NCBI GenBank assembly: GCA_964415525.1
Contig: CAYQAS010000103.1
Coordinates: forward strand, 1 to 15,335
Source of the DNA: CAZPUI01 sp964415525
Lineage (GTDB): Bacteria > Acidobacteriota > Holophagae > Holophagales > Holophagaceae
DNA: 15,335 bases
Reading direction: 5' to 3'
In this document: piece after piece, positions 7,800-13,857 of the stretch
Numbering within the stretch: position 1 is the first letter of the stretch
Layout: every line of letters starts with the position of its first letter
The notes under the pieces: generated by a model
What the model was told of the DNA's origin: nothing
Database searches by the model: none
Seen by the model: the letters and a program-made list of their open reading frames with translations, nothing else
Position numbers and translations under genes: made by a program

Positions 7800-8756
7800 T
7801 CAAGACATGAAGGCCGGTTGGGCGAGGAGGGATGTGAGGCGCAGGAGCGAGATGGGGCGGTCGGCCACCACCCATTCCCCTTCCACCCATTCCCCGGGCC
7901 CATGTTCGAGCAGAGGCGGGTGTAATTCCCGGGTGTCGAGTCGCAGGACTTCTCGGACTTCCGTGGCGAGGATCCCCAGACGGCCCCCGTCATCGTCCAC
8001 CACCAGCAGCTTGGCCTGAGGACCTGGACGGCACTGGGGAAGGTCCAGGGCAGGACAGAGGTCCACCACCAGCAGGGGTTCCCCGCGGTGGCTCACCAGA
8101 CCAACGCAGCCGATGGGGCCGCCGGGCAGGGGATGGATGGGGGGGCAGGGGGCGATCTCCCGGATCTCGTGCAGATCCACGGCGAAGCTCTCGCCGTTCA
8201 GGTCGAAGGCCAGCACCGTGCGCAGCTCGACGGGATCCTGTCCCAGAATCGCGAGGTAGGCCTCCGCCCGTGCCTCCATCAGGGCGAGTTCGCGGGGTTC
8301 GAAGCTCCAGCCACATTCGGACGATGGGGTTTCCAGGGCAGGAGCTCCAAGGAGCGCTTCCAGATCCAGGAGGTGGTAGAGCTGTGTGCCCTTTGCCGCA
8401 AGACTCCGGACAAAGGGGGAGGGTTGTGCATCTTGAGGAGGGGGCGGGTCCAGTTCCAAGTCCCCGTCGATCTCCTCTACCCGGATGGCCCAGCGCCTTC
8501 CCGCCAGGACGATGATCACGTCCGAGGCTCGGGGGGGGCTGGCTGCCAGACCCAGCCGCTGTGCCACATCCAGCACCGCGATCACTTCTCCCCGGAGGGT
8601 GAAGTAGCCGGCAACGTGGGAGGGCATGGCCTCTGGCGCCCGGAGGGCGGGCAGGTGCAAGACTTCCTGCACGTCCAGGAGGGGCAAGGCATGGGCTCGT
8701 CCCGCGACGGAGAAGGCGAGGTGGCCGACGGGGCCGGTCTCCGGGGCGACGGTCAT
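7800..8756 (-). CDS. cheW: Tandem CheW-CheW adaptor protein
   Basis: CheW adaptors couple receptors to CheA. This 318-residue protein contains two CheW domains in one chain: about 10-138, with GYFTLRGEVIAVLDVAQRLGL in the beta-barrel core, and about 178-312, with GCVGLVSHRGEPLLVVDLC. They are joined by a helical linker (about 145-175). Each keeps the RG pair characteristic of CheW. The start is ATG 8756-8754, which overlaps the cheR stop as ATGA. An upstream in-frame ATG at 8789 is less likely because it has no comparable coupling. Thirteen bases separate the stop from the MCP ATG. In Wsp operons two separate CheW proteins (WspB, WspD) are present, and this fusion may replace both. The two domains are quite divergent, so they may not be functionally equivalent. 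Confidence 0.93.
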   Translation of the reverse strand: MTVAPETGPVGHLAFSVAGRAHALPLLDVQEVLHLPALRAPEAMPSHVAGYFTLRGEVIAVLDVAQRLGLAASPPRASDVIIVLAGRRWAIRVEEIDGDLELDPPPPQDAQPSPFVRSLAAKGTQLYHLLDLEALLGAPALETPSSECGWSFEPRELALMEARAEAYLAILGQDPVELRTVLAFDLNGESFAVDLHEIREIAPCPPIHPLPGGPIGCVGLVSHRGEPLLVVDLCPALDLPQCRPGPQAKLLVVDDDGGRLGILATEVREVLRLDTRELHPPLLEHGPGEWVEGEWVVADRPISLLRLTSLLAQPAFMS

Positions 8757-10156
8757 GGGTGCTTCCTTCGGGTGCCTTGAATCGCACAACGACGGAGGGC
8801 CTTCTCCAGGAACGCCTGGAGTTCCTCCCGGTCCTCTTTCATCAGTTCCTCCGCCCCTGACGGGTGGGAAGTCAGGAGGGCCTGGGCGTTGTTCCAGGAC
8901 TGCGCCGCCCGGGAGAAGGCCCCCAGGCTTTCGAAATGGCGCGCACGGTCCAGGTGGGCTCCCAAATGGCGCGGATCGAGGTAGAGGGCCTTGTCAAGCA
9001 TGGAGAGGGAGCCCTCCGCATCCCCTCGTTCCGCCAGGAGCAGGGCGCAGAGATGGTGGGCCTCGGCGGAGAGGGGGTGGTCGTGCAAGATCTGTTCGCC
9101 GATCTGGAGGGCTTCCTCCAGCTTCCCTCTGTCCGCAAGGGTGCGCATCTCACGTAGCCGGGTGTCCAGGCTACGGGGGGGCGGTTCGGCTGAAGGGCGG
9201 GGCAGGGATGCCCGGTGCGTCTCCGCCTTGCTGGAGGGGGCGGACAAGAGCCTGGTCTGGGCTGGAGGCGGTGTCTCGCGGGGGAAGCCATCCGGTCGCA
9301 TCACCATGGAGTGGGGATGTGGCTCCAGGCTCAGGCCCTCGGGCCGCTCCATACCCCATTCGCCATGACCCAGAATCAAGGCGCCTTGGGGCTTGAGGGC
9401 CGCGCGGAATCCCTGGAGCACGTCCCGGACGCGGCGGGCGTGGAAGTAGATGAAGACGTTGCGGCAAAGGATCAGATCAAAGCCCTCACCCTCCGAGAGG
9501 GGGCCCATGGGATCCCGGGCCAGGTTGTGTTCCCGGAAGATCACCCGCTCCCGCAGCGTCGGCACAACGCGAAATCCTTCGCCATCGGGAAGGAACCACC
9601 GTGACAGCAGGGAAGCCTCCAGCCCGCGCAGGGACCAGGGGGAATACCAGCCCTGGCCCGCCTGCTCCAGCGCCAGCGGGTTGATGTCGGTGCCCAACAC
9701 CTGAACCTGGAAGCCGTGCCCCGTCGGGAGGGCCTCCTCGGCGAGGATGGCCAGGGTGTAGGCCTCCTCCCCCCGGCTGCACCCGGCGCTCCAGAGCCGC
9801 AAGACTTCCCTGGGTCGGGATCGACCCTTCAGTTCTTCCAGCAGCACGTCCCGGATCAGGGCGATCTGCCCCCGATCCCTGAAAAAATAGGACTCCCCGG
9901 TGGTGAGTTCCAGGCCGAGTCGCTGCCATCCGGGGCCCTTCGGCCCTTCCTCCTCCAGGCGCTCGAAGAGGGTCGGGAGGTCTGAGTGTCCGAGTGCGAC
10001 CTGGGTCTTGAACAGTCCATGAATGAATGTCTGTTCCTGTTCCTTCGAAAAATGCAGCCCCAGCGCTTCCTCTACGAGGTGTCTGAAGGCGCGCACCAGC
10101 ATCCTATCCACCGCCGGTGGCTTTTTCGGGACATGCGGCATGTCCATGAAAGCCAT
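8753..10156 (-). CDS. cheR: CheR-type methyltransferase with C-terminal TPR repeats (WspC-like)
   Basis: CheR methylates receptor glutamates using S-adenosylmethionine. The protein has 467 residues: an N-terminal helical subdomain (about 15-80), the TTGESYFFRD motif (85-94), the SAM-binding loop LWSAGCSRGEEAYTLA (121-136), LGTDINPLALEQA (154-166) and DLILCRNVFIYF (227-238). A Pro/Ser-rich linker (about 290-328) leads to about three TPR repeats (330-430). The TPR extension is typical of Wsp/Frz-like systems, where it contacts the receptor or partners; this fits the lack of a pentapeptide tether on the MCP. It is the first gene of the operon. GGGAG lies 8 bases before ATG 10156, and an in-frame ATG at 10147 is an alternative. 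The 146-base divergent space to the DHOD-like gene must hold the operon promoter, but I could not identify convincing -35/-10 boxes there. Confidence 0.94.
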   Translation of the reverse strand: MAFMDMPHVPKKPPAVDRMLVRAFRHLVEEALGLHFSKEQEQTFIHGLFKTQVALGHSDLPTLFERLEEEGPKGPGWQRLGLELTTGESYFFRDRGQIALIRDVLLEELKGRSRPREVLRLWSAGCSRGEEAYTLAILAEEALPTGHGFQVQVLGTDINPLALEQAGQGWYSPWSLRGLEASLLSRWFLPDGEGFRVVPTLRERVIFREHNLARDPMGPLSEGEGFDLILCRNVFIYFHARRVRDVLQGFRAALKPQGALILGHGEWGMERPEGLSLEPHPHSMVMRPDGFPRETPPPAQTRLLSAPSSKAETHRASLPRPSAEPPPRSLDTRLREMRTLADRGKLEEALQIGEQILHDHPLSAEAHHLCALLLAERGDAEGSLSMLDKALYLDPRHLGAHLDRARHFESLGAFSRAAQSWNNAQALLTSHPSGAEELMKEDREELQAFLEKALRRCAIQGTRRKHP

Positions 10157-10302
10157 TTGTAAACTCCCGGCCTGTCATCGGATGGGGCAGTCATGAACCT
10201 GAATTCTGCGCGTTTATGCGGAGGTGGGATTCCGGACGCCGGTAACCCCGTCCTGGTGAAGCGCATCAGACGGGCATTCCGCACCCCGCGAAGGAGCCGC
10301 AT

Positions 10303-11292
10303 ATGGACCTCACGACCCGATATCTCGGTTTCGACCTAGCGAATCCACTCGTAGTGGGTGCAGGTCCCATTGCTGGCGACTTAGGGTTGGCGAAGCAGGC
10401 GGAGGATGCAGGCGCAGCGGCGCTGGTCATGCACAGCATCTTCGAGGAGCAGATCACCCGCGAGTCCCTCGAGGTGATCATGGACATGGACATCCACAAC
10501 GACTCCTTTGCGGAGGCGCTCTCGTATTTCCCTACGCCCTTGGAGTTCAAGCTGGGACCCGAGGGCTACCTTGAGCAGATCGCCAAGCTCAAGGCCGCGG
10601 TGAACATTCCCGTGATCGCGAGTCTTAACGCCGTGACCCCGGCGGGCTGGATGGACTATGCCCAGAGCATCCAACAGGCAGGGGCGGATGCCCTGGAACT
10701 CAACATCTACTACGTGCCGACGGATCCTAGTGAGAACGGTCAAGCCGTGGAACAGCGCAGCCTGGACGTCATCCGTGCCGTGAAGTCCGCGGTGAAGTTG
10801 CCGGTGGCGGTAAAACTCTCGCCCTACTACAGCGCCATGGCGAACTTCGCCAAACAGGCCGAAGGGGCGGGCGCGGATGCCCTCGTGCTCTTCAACCGCT
10901 TCTATCAGCCCGACATCGATATCGAGAACCTGGAGGTCCACTCAGGCGTGGAATTCAGCGGCACCTGGACCCTGCGCATGCGCCTGCGCTGGCTGGCGGT
11001 GCTGTGGGGCATCCTGAGGACCCCGATGGCCGCCACAGGCGGCGTGCATACGAGCGAGGACGTGGTGAAGGCCATCATGGCGGGCGCCACCGTCACCCAG
11101 CTCACCAGCGCCCTGCTCAAGCACGGTCCCGGCCACCTCAAAGGCGTGCTGACGGGGCTCCAGGCATGGCTGGAGGAGCACGAATACGAATCCCTGGCCC
11201 AGATGCGGGGCAGCATGAGCCTCCAGAAGAGCCCCAACCCCCAGGCCTTCGAGCGGGCCAACTACATGCGCGTGCTGAGCAGTTGGGGCTGA
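10303..11292 (+). CDS. Dihydroorotate dehydrogenase-like flavoprotein, unlikely to be PyrD
   Basis: This 329-residue cytoplasmic TIM-barrel protein of the dihydroorotate dehydrogenase fold probably binds FMN: N-terminal NPLVVGAGPIAGD (14-26), IASLNA (105-110), ELNIYY (132-137), AVKLSPYY with K171, and the phosphate-binding ATGGVHT (244-250). In class 1 PyrD the ELN-containing strand runs into NLSCPN with a catalytic cysteine. Here the corresponding stretch is NIYYVP, with tyrosine where the base should be. It therefore fits the uncharacterised 'dihydroorotate dehydrogenase-like' subfamily better than pyrimidine synthesis. The start is certain: AAGGAG lies 6 bases before the ATG. It diverges from the chemosensory operon and converges with the small exported-protein gene, and it has the same orientation as nifJ, which lies on the other side of that operon. 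The substrate is unknown. Confidence 0.88.
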   Translation: MDLTTRYLGFDLANPLVVGAGPIAGDLGLAKQAEDAGAAALVMHSIFEEQITRESLEVIMDMDIHNDSFAEALSYFPTPLEFKLGPEGYLEQIAKLKAAVNIPVIASLNAVTPAGWMDYAQSIQQAGADALELNIYYVPTDPSENGQAVEQRSLDVIRAVKSAVKLPVAVKLSPYYSAMANFAKQAEGAGADALVLFNRFYQPDIDIENLEVHSGVEFSGTWTLRMRLRWLAVLWGILRTPMAATGGVHTSEDVVKAIMAGATVTQLTSALLKHGPGHLKGVLTGLQAWLEEHEYESLAQMRGSMSLQKSPNPQAFERANYMRVLSSWG

Positions 11293-11308
11293 GTCGGATT
11301 CCACAGAC

Positions 11309-11340
11309 GCAAATGGCCTGCCATTTCGCCGGCCATTTGC
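11309..11340. terminator. Bidirectional hairpin between convergent genes
   Basis: A perfect 10-bp inverted repeat (GCAAATGGCC and GGCCATTTGC) with a 12-base loop lies 17 bases after the DHOD-like stop and 15 bases from the stop of the opposing exported-protein gene. The left arm can also pair with a nearer GCCATTT at 11320-11326, so two mutually exclusive hairpins are possible. There is no long T-tract. Position between convergent stops is the main argument for termination. Confidence 0.55.
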
Positions 11341-11355
11341 CCATTAACGCGCTCT

Positions 11356-11802
11356 CTATTCGATGTTTACGCATTTGTGGATGACCAGATGGCCTTCCAT
11401 CGGGGTGTGTGTGCGATAGGCAGCCAAGAGAAAGCCGGGTTCCTTCCCTATGGGGAGTTGAATCGCGAACACGGTCTGGCCTGGGATGGTTGCCAGCCCC
11501 TCCATGATCTTCCTTGCCTCCAGGTGATCCACGAACCCCTCCAGCATCGCGATGCAGGGGCGGATGGCCTTTCGAGATGCATCGAAAGGGTTCGCCGCCG
11601 TCTTTTGCCCGAGGACGGCATCCAGCCGGGACGGGATGAGCTCCGGCGCGACCTTCGCTTCGCAGAACTTGTCGTACTGCCCGACGAGTTCCATCAACAC
11701 CCCGTTCATAGCTGGCTGCATGTGGGACGTTTCGGGGTGGGGCTGCGCTTGCGCGACCAGCGCGGGTGTGACGAGCAGGGCCAAGGCCAGGGGGGTACGC
11801 AT
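11356..11802 (-). CDS. Small exported protein of unknown function
   Basis: This is a 148-residue protein with an N-terminal signal peptide: MRTP, then a hydrophobic Ala/Leu run, with likely cleavage after AQA near residue 19. I do not recognise the mature part. It has three cysteines (C47, C83, C144), mixed helical stretches (about 30-105) and a C-terminal part richer in beta-type residues (VFAIQLPIG, GFLLAAYRTH, GHLVIHKCVNIE). I chose ATG 11802 because it follows GGAGG by 5 bases and begins the signal sequence; the frame stays open to an ATG at 11883, but that would overlap the promoter. It is monocistronic, with its own promoter (-35 11878-11883), a palindromic operator and a 5'-UTR inverted repeat. 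The protein probably acts in the periplasm or outside the cell. The operator suggests it is switched by a specific repressor. Confidence 0.82.
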   Translation of the reverse strand: MRTPLALALLVTPALVAQAQPHPETSHMQPAMNGVLMELVGQYDKFCEAKVAPELIPSRLDAVLGQKTAANPFDASRKAIRPCIAMLEGFVDHLEARKIMEGLATIPGQTVFAIQLPIGKEPGFLLAAYRTHTPMEGHLVIHKCVNIE

Positions 11803-11817
11803 GAGCGCCTCCAGAAG

Positions 11818-11836
11818 TTCGCCGGAGATCGGCGAA
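11818..11836 (-). promoter_or_regulatory. Inverted repeat in the 5' UTR of the exported-protein gene
   Basis: TTCGCCG, 5 bases, CGGCGAA: a perfect 7-bp inverted repeat between the predicted transcription start and the GGAGG at 11808-11812. It could form an mRNA hairpin about 6 bases upstream of the ribosome binding site or be a second DNA-binding palindrome. Confidence 0.45.
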
Positions 11837-11838
11837 TG

Positions 11839-11858
11839 TGTATCAGTGTAGTGATACA
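11839..11858. promoter_or_regulatory. Palindromic operator (TGTATCA-N6-TGATACA)
   Basis: Two perfect 7-base half-sites separated by 6 bases form a 20-bp palindrome. It overlaps the last bases of the predicted -10 box of the exported-protein promoter and extends over the expected transcription start, the classic position for a repressor. The cognate regulator is not apparent in the window. Confidence 0.6.
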
Positions 11859-11883
11859 GTATGCGCCTTGGATGCGCTGTCAA
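11856..11883 (-). promoter_or_regulatory. Sigma-70-type promoter of the exported-protein gene
   Basis: On the minus strand a perfect TTGACA (11883-11878) is followed after 16 bases by TACTGT (11861-11856), a 3-of-6 match to TATAAT. The transcript would start near 11849, about 47 bases before the ATG. The -35 lies directly beside the terminator of the upstream operon. Confidence 0.6.
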
Positions 11884-11884
11884 C

Positions 11885-11923
11885 CGAGAAAAGAGCCGCG
11901 GTGAACCCGCGGCTCTTTTCTCG
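11885..11923. terminator. Perfect 17-bp hairpin terminator after the LytTR gene
   Basis: CGAGAAAAGAGCCGCGG and its exact complement flank a 5-base loop. The stem has a GC-rich top and an A/T-rich base (AAAAG/CTTTT) and lies 15 bases after the LytTR regulator stop codon, so it probably terminates the four-gene minus-strand operon. Because it is symmetric it could act in both directions. It insulates the TTGACA promoter of the exported-protein gene that starts next to it. Confidence 0.85.
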
Positions 11924-11937
11924 TGATGGTAAGGCGC

Positions 11938-12699
11938 TCAGCCCTGGGCTTCGAGGATGTCCTTCAGCCGCGCGTAGCCGCTCTTGCTCACCGGCAGCTT
12001 GCTGCCGTCTGTCAGCACGGCCACCCAGCTCTCCGTGGGGGTCTGTTCCAGGCGTGCCAATCGGTCCAGCTGGATGATGAAGCTGCGGTGGATGCGCAGA
12101 AAGCGCTTGGGATCGAGGCGGGACTCGAGGCTGGCCAGGGTCTGCTGCTTGAGGTGTCCCTTCTCGGGGGTCTTGAGCAGCACGTAGTCGTCCTGGGCCT
12201 GGATGTAGTCCAGCTTGGCGAGGGGGATCAGGGTCACCTTGGTGCCATCCCGCACGACGATGCGGTCCAGGGGCCAGTCGCTCTTGGCGCTGGCGGCCAG
12301 TTCGTGGGGCTGGGGGCCGCTGACGGTGCCGGAGCCGATACGGGCCTTGGCGCGCTGCAGGGCCTCTTCGAATCGGTCGACGTTGAACGGCTTCAGGAGG
12401 TAGTCCACCGCATGGACCTCGAAGGCCTTCAGGGCGTGCTGGTCATAGGCCGTGATGAAGACCACCACCGGGCGCGGATCCAGCAGCTCCAGCACCTCGA
12501 AGCCATCCAGCTTGGGCATCTGGATGTCGAGGAAGACGAGATCCGGCTTGTGCTCGGAGACCGCCTTGACCGCTTCGAAGCCGTTGGCGCACTCCGCCAC
12601 CAGCTGGATTTCCGGGTGCTTGAGCAGGTGTTCCTTTACGACGGCGCGGGCCAGATCCTCGTCATCCACGATCACGGCGGTGTAGGTGCGATCAGTCAT
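11938..12699 (-). CDS. LytTR-family response regulator (LytR/AlgR type)
   Basis: This is a 253-residue DNA-binding response regulator. The receiver (6-120) has D12/D13, acceptor D58 (FLDIQMP), T83 and K103 (LLKPF). After a linker (about 121-143), the LytTR DNA-binding domain (about 145-250) shows the RIVVRDGTKVTLIPL, LDYIQAQDDYVLL, FLRIHRSFIIQLDRL and LPVSKSGYARLK blocks typical of the family. AAGG lies 6 bases before ATG 12699. It is the last gene of the operon, 107 bases after the kinase gene, and that gap is filled by a palindromic repeat, whereas all other junctions in the operon overlap or nearly touch. Its partner is almost certainly the LytS-type kinase. Likely targets include its own operon, given the direct repeats at 15005-15069. 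Confidence 0.95.
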   Translation of the reverse strand: MTDRTYTAVIVDDEDLARAVVKEHLLKHPEIQLVAECANGFEAVKAVSEHKPDLVFLDIQMPKLDGFEVLELLDPRPVVVFITAYDQHALKAFEVHAVDYLLKPFNVDRFEEALQRAKARIGSGTVSGPQPHELAASAKSDWPLDRIVVRDGTKVTLIPLAKLDYIQAQDDYVLLKTPEKGHLKQQTLASLESRLDPKRFLRIHRSFIIQLDRLARLEQTPTESWVAVLTDGSKLPVSKSGYARLKDILEAQG

Positions 12700-12722
12700 G
12701 GGGAACCTTTCGGAAACGATGG

Positions 12723-12807
12723 AAAAACATCACAGAGGACACAGAGGAAATCCCTGTTTGCTCGTTTCCTCTGTGACCTCCGCCTTTCTCTGCGACCTCT
12801 GTGTTTT
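12723..12807. repeat. Palindromic CACAGAGG-type intergenic repeat
   Basis: The left arm contains two tandem CACAGAGGA units (12731-12739 and 12740-12748); the right arm contains their complements. The inner arms CACAGAGGAAA (12740-12750) and TTTCCTCTGTG (12765-12775) pair perfectly around a 14-base loop. The outer arms (AAAACA..CAGAGG from 12724 and CCTCTGTGTTTT to 12807) pair imperfectly. From memory, CACAGAGGACACAGAGG-like palindromes are dispersed intergenic repeats in many environmental bacterial genomes. The right end touches the kinase stop codon (12809-12807). The transcript would form a large stem-loop between the kinase and regulator cistrons. Confidence 0.75.
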
Positions 12808-13856
12808 CAGTTCTCATTTCGCGTTCTCGGAAAACTCATCCGCACCAGATGCATGCCGTCCACGGCCCCCGCTTCGAAGCGGATGTCCTCGCCGTACCAC
12901 CCGAGCAGGCGTTGGCGGACCTGCCGCAGGCCCATGCCGAGGCCCACGGGCGGCTCGCTGTCGACATCCAGCGGGTTCTCCACGCGGATCTCGGCGAGGC
13001 TCGGGGTGACGGTGGCGGCGATGCGGATGGTGCCACCCTCCGGAATCTGGGCGATACCGTGCTTGATGGCGTTCTCCACCAGGGGCTGGAGCAGCAGGGC
13101 GGGGATCCGCACAGCCAGGGCGTCCGGGTGAATGTCCCACTCCACCTGGAGGCGCTTCCCGAAGCGGATCTGCTCGATGGAGAGGTAGGACCGAAGCAGG
13201 TCCGTCTCTTCCTGGAGCGGCACCTCCCGCTGTTCGCCGAGCTTGAGGCTCTTGCGGAGGAAGTCCGCGAGCAGAACGCACATCTCCCGCGCCTTGCCCG
13301 CATCCAGGGTCGTCAGGGCGCTAATGGAATTCAGGCTGTTGAAGAGGAAATGGGGATTCAGCTGCGCCCGTAGGGCCTTCAATTCCGCATCCCGCGCCAG
13401 GACCCGCAGTTCCTGTTCGGTGCGTTCCGCCTCCTCACGCTCCACTTGAGCGATCAGCAGGTAGTTCACGCCCACCATGATCAGCGCGAACAGCAGGCCC
13501 AGGGCCATCAGGCTCACGAAGAACTTGGCATGGAGCAAGTTCCCGGGGCGTTCGGGGAAGGCGTAGAGACCCCCAAAGACAAGGGAGGCCCAGGCCGTTC
13601 CCAGAAAGAGGCAGCTCCCCAGATGCGCGGCGAGCAGCGCCGTCGGCGGCGTGCGGGCTAGGGGAAGGGCGCGGCAAGGGTAGTAGGAAGGCAGGAAGAC
13701 CAAGGCACCGGCGAGAGCCGACAGCAGGCCATAGATGACGGCGCCGCTCCAGGCGGTGTCGCCCAAGCGCGCCAGCACCGACTGGATCACGCCCATGAGG
13801 GCCCACCCCAAGAGGTAGGCCCCCAGTCGCGCTCGACTCAGCAGCAGCGGATGCAT
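12807..13856 (-). CDS. LytS/YehU-type sensor histidine kinase
   Basis: This is a 349-residue membrane kinase. Four hydrophobic segments lie at about 11-30, 38-56, 72-97 and 113-135, with little extracytoplasmic loop, so sensing is probably within the membrane or through partner membrane proteins. A short coiled coil (137-160) precedes the His_kinase domain with phosphorylated H169 (AQLNPHFLFNSLNSI) and a HATPase with N262 (LVENAIKHG) and the G-box GLGMGL (305-310). The ATG at 13856-13854 follows the LiaF-like stop by a single base (TGACATG), giving translational coupling. The stop codon abuts the palindromic repeat. The family name is secure; the stimulus is unknown, and coupling to LiaI/LiaF-like proteins suggests envelope state. 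Confidence 0.95.
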   Translation of the reverse strand: MHPLLLSRARLGAYLLGWALMGVIQSVLARLGDTAWSGAVIYGLLSALAGALVFLPSYYPCRALPLARTPPTALLAAHLGSCLFLGTAWASLVFGGLYAFPERPGNLLHAKFFVSLMALGLLFALIMVGVNYLLIAQVEREEAERTEQELRVLARDAELKALRAQLNPHFLFNSLNSISALTTLDAGKAREMCVLLADFLRKSLKLGEQREVPLQEETDLLRSYLSIEQIRFGKRLQVEWDIHPDALAVRIPALLLQPLVENAIKHGIAQIPEGGTIRIAATVTPSLAEIRVENPLDVDSEPPVGLGMGLRQVRQRLLGWYGEDIRFEAGAVDGMHLVRMSFPRTRNEN

Positions 13857-13857
13857 G

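Noticed and set aside
7787..7993. 69-residue N-terminal extension of the MCP gene
   Set aside because: It would overlap the CheW gene by nearly 200 bases and has non-protein-like composition. The ATG at 7786 has an SD and starts directly before TM1.
8757..8789. Upstream ATG for the tandem CheW protein
   Set aside because: The ATG at 8756 overlaps the cheR stop as ATGA, matching the cheA/cheB junction, and the first 11 residues of the longer form add nothing to the CheW fold.
1455..10156. Flagellar chemotaxis cluster or true Wsp/c-di-GMP system
   Set aside because: No cheY, fli/flg or GGDEF gene is present; the output position is held by a histidine kinase.
10157..10302. Promoter boxes in the cheR / DHOD-like divergent space
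   Set aside because: CATAAA- and TTTATG-like hexamers occur, but none has a partner -35 at 16-18 bases, and no sigma-54 GG/GC pattern is present.
10303..11292. Annotation as pyrD (pyrimidine biosynthesis)
   Set aside because: The catalytic Cys/Ser position in the NLSCPN-equivalent motif is Tyr (NIYYVP), so dihydroorotate oxidation is doubtful.
11803..11883. Extension of the exported protein to an ATG at 11883
   Set aside because: It would place the signal peptide internally and overlap the promoter and operator; the ATG at 11802 has GGAGG at 5 bases.
12686..13009. Plus-strand ORF containing HRGHRG and SVTSAFLCDLCV
   Set aside because: This is the typical spurious translation of the CACAGAGG palindromic repeat, not a protein.
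11923..13131. 402-codon plus-strand ORF opposite the LytTR and LytS genes
   Set aside because: It is antisense to two genes with intact catalytic motifs and crosses the palindromic repeat and the terminator region; no family features.
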